Assembly: GCF_016900045.1 (NCBI RefSeq) | Contig: NZ_JACSNP010000001.1 | Span: 62,001-126,000 of the forward strand | Reading direction: 5' to 3' | Length of the DNA stretch: 64,000 nt | Source: Fusobacterium mortiferum | GTDB taxonomy: Bacteria > Fusobacteriota > Fusobacteriia > Fusobacteriales > Fusobacteriaceae | Shown: in pieces, positions 18,142 through 26,435 of the stretch | How the letters are laid out: every line of letters starts with the position of its first letter | Numbering within the stretch: the stretch's first letter is position 1 | The notes under the pieces: generated by a model | Told to the model about the DNA's origin: nothing | The model's database searches: none | What the model saw: only the letters and a program-made list of their open reading frames with translations | Program-made: the position numbers and the translations under genes

Positions 18142-19344
18142 ATGGAAGTTACATTAGAAACTATAAAAAAAGCTAAGGAAACAATTCAAAACTCAATAAA
18201 GAGAACACCGTTAGTTGAGTGTCCTACATTGGAAAAAGAATTAGGAGGAAAGGTATTTTTTAAATTAGAAAATTTACAAAAGACAGGTTCATTTAAAATA
18301 AGAGGAGCATTAAATAGAATAGCAAATTTAACTGATGATGAGAAAAAAAGAGGAGTAATTGCTTCATCAGCTGGAAATCATGCTCAAGGAATAGCTTTGG
18401 GTGCTACGGCTCAAGGGATAAAATCTACAATTGTTATGCCGGAAACAGCACCAATAGCTAAAGTTGCAGCAACAAAGGGATATGGAGCTGAAGTTGTACT
18501 ATGTGGATCTGTATATGATGATGCCTTTGCTAAGGCATGTGAAATACAAAAGGCTACAGGAGCAGTATTTTTACATCCATTTGATGATGAATATGTAATA
18601 GCAGGTCAGGGGACTATAGGATTAGAAATTTTAGAAGACTCTCCAGATATAGATACAGTTGTAGTTCCTATTGGAGGAGGAGGTATTTTAGCTGGAATAG
18701 CAATAGCTATAAAATCAATTAATCCTAAAATAAAAGTTATAGGAGTTGAATCTGAGAATGCAGCTTCAATGACGGAAGCTCTAAAAAAAAGAGAGTGTTG
18801 TGAAGTATGTGCAAAGCCTACAATAGCAGATGGAATAGCTGTAAGAAAAGTTGGATGTAAGACTCTAGAATTAGTAAAAAAATATGTAGATGAGGTAGTA
18901 ACAGTTTCAGAAGCTGAAATAGCAGATGCAATACTATTTTTAATGGAAAAGAGTAAGGTTGTAGCAGAAGGGGCAGGAGCTACTTCATTAGCAGCTATTT
19001 TAGCTGGAAAAGTTAATTGTAAGGGAAAGAAAACATGTGCAGTTGTTTCGGGAGGAAATATTGATATTAATTTAATTGAAAGAGTATTAAATAGAGCCTT
19101 AATTAATAAAGGAAGAAGATACCAATTTAAAGTAAAAATTCAAGACAAATTTGGAGAAGTAGAAAAACTTTTAGGATTATTAACATCTTGTAGAGCAAAT
19201 ATACTTCACATAACACAAAGTATGTATAATGGAGATTTAGGAATAACTATGCAGGAAGTAACACTAGTAATAGAATGTAGTGATATGGAGCATAGAGATG
19301 AGGTTATTAAAAAAATTAAAGAAGCAGGATATGAAATGAAATAG
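18142..19344 (+). CDS. Threonine ammonia-lyase (threonine dehydratase)
   Basis: PLP enzyme converting threonine to 2-oxobutyrate and ammonia. The 400 residues have the PLP lysine in KTGSFKIRGA (Lys52), the glycine-rich phosphate loop GGGGILAGIA, and a C-terminal ACT domain from about 325 (YQFKVKIQDKFGEVEKLLGLL). The N-terminal domain with a single short ACT is the TdcB/IlvA-short arrangement seen in catabolic enzymes of anaerobes. The start is ATG 18142 behind GGGAGG; an upstream in-frame ATG (18115) lies before that ribosome site. The neighbours, a symporter and 2-oxoacid oxidoreductase pieces, suggest threonine uptake and fermentation. Confidence 0.92.
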   Translation: MEVTLETIKKAKETIQNSIKRTPLVECPTLEKELGGKVFFKLENLQKTGSFKIRGALNRIANLTDDEKKRGVIASSAGNHAQGIALGATAQGIKSTIVMPETAPIAKVAATKGYGAEVVLCGSVYDDAFAKACEIQKATGAVFLHPFDDEYVIAGQGTIGLEILEDSPDIDTVVVPIGGGGILAGIAIAIKSINPKIKVIGVESENAASMTEALKKRECCEVCAKPTIADGIAVRKVGCKTLELVKKYVDEVVTVSEAEIADAILFLMEKSKVVAEGAGATSLAAILAGKVNCKGKKTCAVVSGGNIDINLIERVLNRALINKGRRYQFKVKIQDKFGEVEKLLGLLTSCRANILHITQSMYNGDLGITMQEVTLVIECSDMEHRDEVIKKIKEAGYEMK

Positions 19345-19384
19345 TAACTACAAATATTAAAAAATAAAAGGGAAGTGGACAACT

Positions 19385-20563
19385 ATGAAAAAATTAGGAT
19401 TATTACCAAGACTTATATTAGGATTAATTGTGGGAATTATTTTAGGAAAAGTGGGGTTTGTACCATTACTGAGATTAATGATAACCTTTAATGGAATATT
19501 TGGTAACTTTTTACAATTTGTAATACCATTGATAATTATAGGTTTCGTAGCTCCAGGTATTGGAGATCTTGGGAAAAAAGCTGGGAAATTATTAGCTATA
19601 ACAACTGCATTGGCATATGGTTCAACAATTATATCAGGTAGTGTTGCTTATTTTGCTAACTCTGTTTTATTAAAAAAAATACTTCCAAGTACATTAGGAA
19701 CAATAGCAGAAAATAGTCCTGAAGCTGGACTATTAAGTGGGTATATTATTGTGGAGATGCCACCTATTATGGGGGTTATGACAGCTTTATTAATGGCTTT
19801 TATTTTAGGGATAGGAATAGCAATTGTAGAAGGAACTACAATAAAAAACTTCATGAATGAAATACAAACAATAGTAGAAAAAATCATAACAAATATAATT
19901 ATTCCATTTTTACCACTATATGTAGCAGGAATATTTGCTAATATGACTTATGCAGGAGAAATTGTAAAAATAATGTCAGTATTTGCCAAAGTATTTGGAA
20001 TAATTATAATATTACACTATATAATTTTATTAATTCAATATACAGTAGCAGGGACTTTAAGTAGTGCTAATCCTATAGTTTTAATAAGAAAAATGTTGCC
20101 TGCTTATTTTACAGCAATTGGAACACAGTCATCAGCAGCGACTATTCCAGTAACTTTAAGACAAACTAAAGAAAATGGAGTTAATGATGGTATAGCAGAC
20201 TTTACAATTCCTTTATGTGCAACAATTCACTTATCTGGAAGTACAATTACTTTAGTAAGTTGTTCTATGGCTGTGATGATGTTAAATGGAATGCCAATAA
20301 CATTTTCAGGAATGTTTGGCTTCATATTAATGTTAGGAGTAACAATGGTTGCTGCTCCAGGAGTACCAGGAGGAGCAGTTATGGCAGCTCTTGGATTATT
20401 AGAGAGTATGTTAGGATTTGGACCAGAGTTACAATCTTTAATGATAGCTCTTTATTTAACACAGGATAGTTTTGGAACTGCATGTAATGTAACAGGAGAC
20501 GGAGCAATAGCTATAATGGTAAATAGGATAGCAGGATTTAAATTAGGAAAAAATAAAAATTAA
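19385..20563 (+). CDS. Dicarboxylate/amino acid:cation symporter (DAACS family)
   Basis: Inner-membrane Na+- or H+-coupled transporter of 392 residues with about eight hydrophobic helices and two re-entrant loops. Family features are LQFVIPLIIIGFVAPG near helix 2, the serine-rich hairpin AIGTQSSAATIPVTLRQ, and the end SFGTACNVTGDGAIAIMVNR with the conserved NxxxD-type motif. It lies 40 bp after threonine ammonia-lyase, so a threonine/serine substrate (SstT-like role) is a reasonable inference, but the sequence does not decide between amino acids and dicarboxylates. Confidence 0.85.
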   Translation: MKKLGLLPRLILGLIVGIILGKVGFVPLLRLMITFNGIFGNFLQFVIPLIIIGFVAPGIGDLGKKAGKLLAITTALAYGSTIISGSVAYFANSVLLKKILPSTLGTIAENSPEAGLLSGYIIVEMPPIMGVMTALLMAFILGIGIAIVEGTTIKNFMNEIQTIVEKIITNIIIPFLPLYVAGIFANMTYAGEIVKIMSVFAKVFGIIIILHYIILLIQYTVAGTLSSANPIVLIRKMLPAYFTAIGTQSSAATIPVTLRQTKENGVNDGIADFTIPLCATIHLSGSTITLVSCSMAVMMLNGMPITFSGMFGFILMLGVTMVAAPGVPGGAVMAALGLLESMLGFGPELQSLMIALYLTQDSFGTACNVTGDGAIAIMVNRIAGFKLGKNKN

Positions 20564-20614
20564 AGTAGAATAATAAAAAGTACAAATATTATTAGGAAGA
20601 TTGTAAGTATGAAA

Positions 20615-20648
20615 TTAGATAGCTCCTAATAAATTTGGAGCTATCTAA
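20615..20648 (+). other. Perfect 12-bp stem-loop in the porG leader
   Basis: TTAGATAGCTCC pairs exactly with GGAGCTATCTAA around a 10-base loop, 20 bp ahead of porG. No T-run follows, so it is not a standard terminator. It may stabilise or process the mRNA between the symporter and porG. Confidence 0.6.
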
Positions 20649-20667
20649 GATGAAAGGAAGGTAGGAT

Positions 20668-21180
20668 ATGAGAGAAATATTTGAAATTAGATGGCATGGA
20701 AGAGGTGGACAGGGAGCTAAGACAGCCTCTTTGCTTCTTGCAGATGCTGCATTTAGTGGTGGTATGTATGTACAAGGTTTTCCAGAATATGGACCTGAAA
20801 GAATGGGAGCTCCAATAACGGCATATAATCGTATTTCTAAAAATCCAGTAAGAGTCCATTCAAATATTTATGAACCAGATTTTGTAGTTGTAGTTGATGA
20901 AACACTTATAGAAAGTGTAGATGTTACAAAAGGATTAAAGGAAGATGGAGCTATAATTATTAATTCTTTTAGATCAGCTTCAGATTTTATCCCTTTTTTA
21001 AAGGGATATAAGGGAAAAGTATTTACTTGTGATGCTAGAACAATATCTGAAGAAATATTAGGAAAAAATTTCCCAAATACACTAATGCTTGGAGCAGTTG
21101 TAAAAGTGAGTGGAGTCATGGAAGAGAAAGAGTTTTTGAAGGCTATGGAGGACTCATTTAAACATAAAAGATTTGCATGA
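20668..21180 (+). pseudogene. porG: 2-oxoacid:acceptor oxidoreductase gamma subunit, C-terminus lost
   Basis: Gamma subunit of a pyruvate/2-oxoacid:ferredoxin oxidoreductase. The 170 residues begin with the typical MREIFEIRWHGRGGQGAKTA and include FPEYGPERMGAPI and NTLMLGAVVKVSG. The usual protein is some 10-20 residues longer; here the last recognisable stretch (KAMEDSFKHKRFA) stops at a TGA where the sequence changes to the 3' part of porB. The delta (ferredoxin) and alpha subunits, and the front of the TPP-binding beta subunit, are missing. With its partners gone it cannot form the enzyme, so I treat it as a remnant although the frame is open. Confidence 0.7.
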
Positions 21181-21520
21181 AAAGGCAGAAAAAGCTATCT
21201 ATACAGAAGGGGCAGCTTTTTTAAATATATTAGCTCCTTGCCCAAGAGGTTGGAGATATGAGAGTGAAGATTTGATGGAAATTTGTAGATTAGCTGTAGA
21301 AACTTGCTATTGGCCACTATTTGAAGTTATAAATGGTGAGTGGAAATTAACATATAGACCAAAGAAAAAACTTCCAATCGAAGAGTTTTTGAAGAAACAA
21401 GGCAGATTTAAACATCTATTTAAACCAGAAAATAGACATATAATAGATAGAATACAAGCAAATGTAGATTTGAAATGGGAAAGATTATTAAAAAGATGTG
21501 GAGAAGAATTAGATAGATAA
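21173..21520 (+). pseudogene. porB: C-terminal fragment of 2-oxoacid oxidoreductase beta subunit
   Basis: Fragment of about 115 residues matching the end of the TPP-binding beta subunit: AAFLNILAPCPRGWRYE is the conserved region with PCPxGW, followed by AVETCYWPLFEVINGEWKL and YRPKKKLPIEEFLKKQGRF. The TPP-binding GDGDxxxIG region and the cysteine cluster that should precede it are absent. The open frame continues upstream into the porG end without a start (LNIKDL before LHEKAEK), which is what an internal operon deletion fusing porG to porB would leave. Any translation would need the TTG at 21173. A terminator follows. Confidence 0.8.
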
Positions 21521-21540
21521 TACTATTTATATATGAATTA

Positions 21541-21582
21541 AAAAGACACAACTATTTAAACGAATAGTGGTGTCTTTTTATT
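21541..21582 (+). terminator. Terminator of the por remnant operon
   Basis: AAAAGACACAACTATT pairs with AATAGTGGTGTCTTTT, then further T residues. The A-run on the 5' side means it can also act on minus-strand transcripts. Confidence 0.85.
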
Positions 21583-21651
21583 CAATAAGCTTCAATTAAT
21601 AAATTTTATAGAATATAAAAAGGTAATTCTTAGTTTTGTTGTTTGTTTAAA

Positions 21652-22884
21652 TTATTTTAAAAACAATTCTAATTTATATGGAAGTTCATTAGGTAGAATA
21701 TTTTTGTAATAATTCAAAATCTTGAGAGTTATATTTGGAGTAGATTTAGATTTTATAAGATCTAAATATTCTAATTCAATACTTTGAGCGGAGTAAAAAT
21801 CACTTTTGTCCAATACATCAAACAATTCTCCAATAATATTAATTCTTTCTTCTTCCATATTTTTAAGAGATCTTCCTATAACTAAGGCTTCCATATAGTA
21901 AGATTTAGCATCTTTTAATTTTCCAAGATTATGAGCTCCTCTTGCTAAAGTACAAAAAATATTTAAAAATTCTAAATCAGAATCTGTATAATCAGAAACA
22001 ATATTTTTACATTTTTCATAATATTTTTTTATAAGCTCTTGATCTGAAATTTTTAAGGCAATTTTGATAATTTCACAGTATGCTAAACATTTTTCTTTAT
22101 TAGTTTTTCCTTTTGCAAGAGAAGAGTATTCTTTAATCGCTTCTTCAAATTTATTTTCTTCTTTATAAATTCTAGCCATTAAATTTCTAATTAAATAAAG
22201 GGTTTCATCATTTTTAGTTTTTTTATATAGGAAATTTATAACTTCTAAAGCTTCTTCATATTCTTTAGCATCAACTAAAGATTTAGCATAAGAATACTTT
22301 AATTTTTCAGTTTCAGGATTTAGTTTTTCTTTAGGAAGCCATGATGAAAACTTTTTATATGTGTAGATAGAACCTTGTGGGTCATTAAGTTGCTCACAAA
22401 TAAAGAACATATCATTTAATTTTTCTAAGAGATTTTTAACTTTTCTAATTCCATGAAATGATTTAAGTAGATATTCTCTTGCAAGTGTATATCTAGCTCT
22501 ATTTTTAAATCTTATATAAAGTTTTTCACAAAATTCACTTCTTTCTTTAGGTTCAAGCTCATAAAGAGCCTCTTCTATTATCCATAGATTTTCATTACTT
22601 ATATTTATTTCACTCATTAACATATTATTTAAAAATTCAAGAGCTTGTTCCTCTTTAGTTTTCATAAGTTCATCTAAAGATATTTTATCTTTTATTCCTC
22701 TTTCTTCGAAAATCTTATGAAAATTTTTACATAATAATTTAGCTGTTTTTTCTGTCAAGGATCTTTTTCCAATTTCAATCATTCCTAGAAAAACTCTAGT
22801 AATGTCATCTCCTACTAATTCTCCTTGAGTAATTTTATATTTTTTTCTTAGTTTTAACAGTTTTTCCTCTGGTGATAAAAACAT
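21652..22884 (-). CDS. HTH regulator with TPR repeats
   Basis: A 410-residue protein with an N-terminal helix-turn-helix of the XRE type (about residues 5-60: KLLKLRKKYKITQGELVGDD, then TRVFLGMIEIGKRSLTEKTA) and, from about 120, helical repeats of TPR character (YSYAKSLVDAKEYEEALEVI; EENKFEEAIKEYSSLAKGK; LGKLKDAKSYYMEALVIGRS). This plan resembles peptide-sensing regulators (Rgg/PlcR-like) and general HTH-TPR proteins, but no cognate peptide gene is visible. It reads towards the por remnant, separated by a shared terminator. Its target is unknown. Confidence 0.75.
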   Translation of the reverse strand: MFLSPEEKLLKLRKKYKITQGELVGDDITRVFLGMIEIGKRSLTEKTAKLLCKNFHKIFEERGIKDKISLDELMKTKEEQALEFLNNMLMSEINISNENLWIIEEALYELEPKERSEFCEKLYIRFKNRARYTLAREYLLKSFHGIRKVKNLLEKLNDMFFICEQLNDPQGSIYTYKKFSSWLPKEKLNPETEKLKYSYAKSLVDAKEYEEALEVINFLYKKTKNDETLYLIRNLMARIYKEENKFEEAIKEYSSLAKGKTNKEKCLAYCEIIKIALKISDQELIKKYYEKCKNIVSDYTDSDLEFLNIFCTLARGAHNLGKLKDAKSYYMEALVIGRSLKNMEEERINIIGELFDVLDKSDFYSAQSIELEYLDLIKSKSTPNITLKILNYYKNILPNELPYKLELFLK

Positions 22885-23073
22885 AATATTCCCCCTGTTG
22901 ATTTAAAATTTTAATATAGTAAATTTTAAGTATATCATAAATATTATATATTATTTTTTTAAAAATGTATAGTTTTTTAATATAATTATAGATTAAAATT
23001 TAGAAAAATAAAAAATAAAAATAATTTTTATTAAAATATAAGAAAATATTAATAGAAATAGATAAAAATATTA
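22885..23073. other. AT-rich divergent intergenic region
   Basis: Gap between the HTH/TPR gene (minus) and the Cof phosphatase gene (plus). It is almost pure A+T, with a weak minus-strand promoter-like TTTATG-17-TATATT ahead of the regulator. I see no RNA structure or ORF. Confidence 0.4.
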
Positions 23074-23102
23074 TTGATATTTAATATATAAAATATTATA
23101 AT
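23074..23102 (+). promoter_or_regulatory. Promoter of the Cof-type phosphatase gene
   Basis: TTGATA, 17-bp spacer and perfect TATAAT, 39 bp before the ATG. The surroundings are so AT-rich that chance matches are likelier than usual. Confidence 0.55.
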
Positions 23103-23141
23103 TTATTATAGAGATTCTTAATAAATGTGAGGTGAATATTT

Positions 23142-23942
23142 ATGAAAATTAAAGCCATAGCAGTTGATTTAGATGGAACATTACTTACATCAGAAAAGAA
23201 AATTTCAGATATTAACAAGAATGTGTTAAAGTATTTGGAAAATAAAGGAGTTAAAATATTTATAGTTACAGGAAGAACCTATATATCAGCTAAACCTTTT
23301 GCCGAAGATTTAGGAATAGATAGTTATATCATAGCCTATAATGGAGCTAAAGTTGTAGACTATAAAAATGATGAAGTTGTTTTTGAATTACCACTAGAAG
23401 AAAAAATTTCTAAAAAAGTAATTGAATTAGGAAAGGAAAGAGGATTTCATATAAATTTATATCAAGATAATAAGTGGTATGTAGAAAATTTAGAAAGTCT
23501 TGAAACACAGCATTATGCAAAACATACAGGTTTAACACCTATAAAAAAATCTTTTGATACTTTTGAAGATTATAATATGACCAAAATTACTATTCAAGAT
23601 ATGAATAATTCAAAAGAGTTTAATGAGTTTTGTAATGAATTAAAAAGAGTATTTGGAAATAATGTATATACAGCAAAATCTCAAAAATTTTTATTTGAAA
23701 TTTTGAATAAAAATGTAAATAAAGGTTTAATATTGGAAAAAGTTTTAAAAAATTATGATATTTCAGTAGAAGAGTGTGTAGCTTTTGGAGATGCTAATAA
23801 TGATTTGGAGATGTTGACAGTAGTAGGGTATGGAGTGGCTATGGGTAACTCTGATTTAGAGTTAAAAAGTAAGGTAAAATATGTAACTGATACAAATGAT
23901 AATAATGGTGTAGCCAAATTTTTAAAGAAATATTTCTTTTGA
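23142..23942 (+). CDS. Cof-type HAD-IIB phosphatase
   Basis: Haloacid dehalogenase-type phosphatase of 266 residues. Motif I is DLDGTLLTSEKK (nucleophile Asp9), motif II is VTGRTY, motif III lysine is near VNKGLILEKVL, and motif IV is AFGDANNDLEML. The IIB cap lies at about 85-190. Family members dephosphorylate sugar phosphates, FMN or pyridoxal phosphate; the substrate cannot be read from sequence. A GAGGTG site precedes the ATG. The TGA stop is embedded in the -35 box of the guaA promoter. Confidence 0.9.
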   Translation: MKIKAIAVDLDGTLLTSEKKISDINKNVLKYLENKGVKIFIVTGRTYISAKPFAEDLGIDSYIIAYNGAKVVDYKNDEVVFELPLEEKISKKVIELGKERGFHINLYQDNKWYVENLESLETQHYAKHTGLTPIKKSFDTFEDYNMTKITIQDMNNSKEFNEFCNELKRVFGNNVYTAKSQKFLFEILNKNVNKGLILEKVLKNYDISVEECVAFGDANNDLEMLTVVGYGVAMGNSDLELKSKVKYVTDTNDNNGVAKFLKKYFF

Positions 23943-23967
23943 CACATTTTCTAAATTATGATAGAAT
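23939..23967 (+). promoter_or_regulatory. Promoter of guaA
   Basis: Consensus TTGACA, 17-bp spacer and TAGAAT; the -35 box overlaps the stop codon of the preceding phosphatase gene. It predicts a leader of about 80 nt. Confidence 0.8.
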
Positions 23968-24013
23968 TTATAAATAATTAAGAGGTAAAAGAAGAAGAAA
24001 TTTTAAGTTATTA

Positions 24014-24036
24014 ATGGGCTATTAGCCCTTTTATTT
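24014..24036 (+). terminator. Small leader hairpin followed by T-rich run ahead of guaA
   Basis: GGGCT-ATT-AGCCC followed by TTTTATTTT, within the guaA leader and downstream of its promoter. The 5-bp stem is weak for a terminator. It could close the upstream phosphatase transcript or act as an attenuator for guaA. No purine-riboswitch core is present in the leader. Confidence 0.4.
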
Positions 24037-24053
24037 TAAATATGGAGGTTAAA

Positions 24054-25592
24054 ATGAAAGAAAATAGTATTGTTATACTAGACTTTGGTTCTCAATACAA
24101 TCAATTGATTGCTAGAAGAGTCAGAGAAATGGGTGTTTATGCTGAAGTTGTTCCTTACTTTGAACCTTTAGATAAAATACTTGAAAGAAAACCAAAAGGA
24201 ATTATTCTATCTGGGGGACCTGCTTCTGTATATCTAGAAGGAGCACCAACAATAAGTAAAGAGTTATACCATCAAGGAATACCTGTATTAGGAATTTGTT
24301 ATGGAATGCAATTAACTACACACTTAATGGGTGGAGAAGTTGCTAGAGCTGATAAACAAGAGTTTGGTAAAGCAGAACTTATTATCGATGATGTAGACAG
24401 TCCTCTTTTCCAAGGAATACCAAATAATTCTAAAGTTTGGATGAGCCATAATGACCATGTAACAAAAATGGCACCTGGATTTGTTCAAATAGGACATACA
24501 GATTCTTGTGTAGCTGCTACATATAATAAAGAGTTAAACACTTATTGTATCCAATTCCATGCTGAAGTAACTCACTCTGAGCACGGAACACAAATGCTTA
24601 AAAATTTCGTATTTAATGTAGCTGGTTGTGAACAAAACTGGTCTATGGGTAACTATATAGAAGAAACTATAAAAAATATCAGAGAAACAGTAGGAGATAA
24701 GAAAGTATTATTAGGACTTTCTGGAGGAGTTGACTCATCTGTTGCTGCTACTCTTATTCATAGAGCAATAGGAGATCAATTAACTTGTATCTTCGTAGAT
24801 ACTGGACTTTTAAGAAAAGATGAAGCTAAAAAAGTAATGGAAGTATATGGAGAGAACTTCCATATGAATATAAAATGTGTAGATGCTGAAGAGAGATTCC
24901 TATCTAAATTAGCAGGAGTATCTGATCCAGAAGCTAAGAGAAAAATAATAGGAAAAGAGTTTATAGAAGTTTTTGATGAAGAGGCAGCAAAATTAACAGA
25001 TGTTGAATTCCTAGCACAAGGAACTATATATCCAGATGTTATTGAATCTATGTCTGTAAAAGGACCATCTATGACTATAAAATCTCACCACAATGTTGGT
25101 GGACTTCCTGAAGATATGAAATTCAAACTTCTTGAGCCATTAAGAGAGCTTTTCAAAGATGAGGTTAGAAAAGTTGGAAGAGAGTTAGGAATACCAGATC
25201 ATATGGTTGATAGACATCCATTCCCAGGACCAGGACTAGGAATAAGAATACTAGGAGAGGTAGACAAGCAAAAGGCTGATATTTTAAGAGAGGCTGATGA
25301 TATATTTATCGAAGAGTTAAGAAAAGCTGACCTATACAATAAAGTAAGCCAAGCTTTCGTAGTATTATTACCAGTTAAATCTGTTGGAGTAATGGGAGAC
25401 GAAAGAACTTATGAGTATACTGCTGTATTAAGATCTGCTAATACAATAGATTTCATGACAGCAACTTGGTCTCATTTACCATTTGATTTCTTAGAAAGAG
25501 TATCAAATAGAATTCTAAATGAGGTAAAAGGTATCAATAGATTAACTTATGATATCTCATCTAAGCCACCTGCAACTATTGAGTGGGAATAG
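24054..25592 (+). CDS. guaA: GMP synthase (glutamine-hydrolysing)
   Basis: Aminates XMP to GMP using glutamine and ATP. The 512 residues comprise a class I glutamine amidotransferase domain (1-190; nucleophile in LGICYGMQLTTHLMGG, histidine/glutamate in CIQFHAEVTHSEHG), an ATP pyrophosphatase domain (P-loop LLGLSGGVDSSVAATL) and the C-terminal dimerisation domain ending PPATIEWE. The start is ATG 24054, since GGAGG sits just ahead of it; the ATG at 24042 overlaps that site. The 3' end of guaA is a known insertion hotspot for mobile islands, and an accessory region indeed begins after this gene. Confidence 0.97.
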   Translation: MKENSIVILDFGSQYNQLIARRVREMGVYAEVVPYFEPLDKILERKPKGIILSGGPASVYLEGAPTISKELYHQGIPVLGICYGMQLTTHLMGGEVARADKQEFGKAELIIDDVDSPLFQGIPNNSKVWMSHNDHVTKMAPGFVQIGHTDSCVAATYNKELNTYCIQFHAEVTHSEHGTQMLKNFVFNVAGCEQNWSMGNYIEETIKNIRETVGDKKVLLGLSGGVDSSVAATLIHRAIGDQLTCIFVDTGLLRKDEAKKVMEVYGENFHMNIKCVDAEERFLSKLAGVSDPEAKRKIIGKEFIEVFDEEAAKLTDVEFLAQGTIYPDVIESMSVKGPSMTIKSHHNVGGLPEDMKFKLLEPLRELFKDEVRKVGRELGIPDHMVDRHPFPGPGLGIRILGEVDKQKADILREADDIFIEELRKADLYNKVSQAFVVLLPVKSVGVMGDERTYEYTAVLRSANTIDFMTATWSHLPFDFLERVSNRILNEVKGINRLTYDISSKPPATIEWE

Positions 25593-25654
25593 GACTAGAA
25601 TAACTGAAACTAGCTACTTCCAGAGTAACTACTTAGGTTTATAATTAAAAAACT

Positions 25655-25692
25655 AAGACTTTCTTCAAAAAATTTGAAGAAGGTCTTTTTTT
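25655..25692 (+). terminator. Terminator of guaA
   Basis: AAGACTTTCTTCAAA pairs with TTTGAAGAAGGTCTT and is followed by a run of T. Confidence 0.85.
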
Positions 25693-25769
25693 GTACAGAA
25701 AAATAAATAAAATTGTAAAATTTTTAGAAATCATAAAAACTGTTTCTATTTTTTTTGGGGGGGTAAAAA

Positions 25770-26214
25770 AAGAGCTTAGAAGATGTAGTTATTAATGCTG
25801 TCAGTTTCTATGAGATGAAGAATAAGGAAGCACAGAACTCAGATAAAAATCTTCGTCTGTGTCTCAATAATAATAGTCGTTCTAAAGAACTCCTTGATTA
25901 TTGGAAGAATCCTCATCAAGCATTATTAGGAGGATTTTTATATGCCTTAGATGATTATTATATAATGTATCCTAGATATGGAAAGTGGCTATGGAAGAGG
26001 TGATATAATTTTAGAGCCAAGAAATAAAGCTTGGGCAGGATATATTTTAGAACTAAAAAGAGCTAGTACCAATGATATAGAAAAAGAAGTAGAAAAGGCT
26101 CTACAACAAATAGAAGATAAAAAATATGAAACTCTATTAAAGAAAAATGGAGTAAAGGATATAGTAAAGATTGGATTAGTTTTTGATGGGAAAAAAGCTA
26201 TAGCTTATTATTAA
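25770..26214 (+). pseudogene. C-terminal remnant of a DUF1703-type (AAA + PD-(D/E)XK) protein
   Basis: Two adjacent frames together read like the C-terminus of the fusobacterial/Bacteroidetes family with an AAA-like ATPase domain and a terminal PD-(D/E)XK nuclease domain. The first frame (from 25773, no start) gives SLEDVVINAVSFYEMKNKEA and ends ALLGGFLYALDDYYIMYP before running out at 26003. The second, from 25978, gives ESGYGRGDIILEPRNKAWAG and YILELKRAS, the nuclease motif with D and ExK. A frameshift near 25980 separates them. The ATPase half is missing, and a stop codon plus a T8G7 tract lies just upstream. It is a decayed piece. Confidence 0.65.
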
Positions 26215-26235
26215 AAGAGAAGTTGTTGTCATAAA

Positions 26236-26264
26236 AAAGTGAAGAGTAGAATCTTCACTATTTT
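26236..26264 (+). terminator. Hairpin after the DUF1703 remnant
   Basis: AGTGAAGA pairs with TCTTCACT around a 6-base loop and is followed by ATTTTG. It is a weak terminator at the junction between two pseudogene fragments. Confidence 0.45.
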
Positions 26265-26423
26265 GCTAAGTATAAGGAAAAAGAGTATAAAGGTGTAAGT
26301 GTATCTATAATGAATAGTAATGATAGAGCAAAAATCTATATACAAAATTAGGAGCTATACATCTTAATGATTATAATAACTTATGAAACAAAGTGTGAAA
26401 AACTGTATTGGAAGTTATTTTAA
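26261..26423 (+). pseudogene. Decayed GNAT acetyltransferase 3' fragment
   Basis: Translation in pieces gives FAKYKEKEYKGVSVSIMNSN, DRAKIYIQN-stop, then after a frameshift KLGAIHLNDYNN, and after another ETKCEKLYWKLF-stop. This follows the C-terminal third of the intact GNAT at 35836-36315 (GYIGISVSVMSANVRARNLY, VKLGAKHLKNYIGF, ETQCEKLYWEL) residue by residue. There are at least two frameshifts and an in-frame stop, and no 5' part remains. The intact relative lies on the other side of the CRISPR-Cas locus in the same orientation. Confidence 0.85.
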
Positions 26424-26435
26424 GGAGAAGGGAAT

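Noticed and set aside
23968-24013. Purine riboswitch ahead of guaA
   Set aside because: The leader lacks the conserved three-way junction sequences.
24042-24053. N-terminal extensions of guaA and of several other genes (gltX, tatD, hemZ, ylmH, threonine ammonia-lyase)
   Set aside because: In each case the earlier start overlaps or precedes the ribosome site that serves the chosen start.
25749-25771. T8-G7-T-A7 tract as a phase-variation switch
   Set aside because: The downstream frame is only a C-terminal remnant with a further frameshift, so length changes could not restore a gene.
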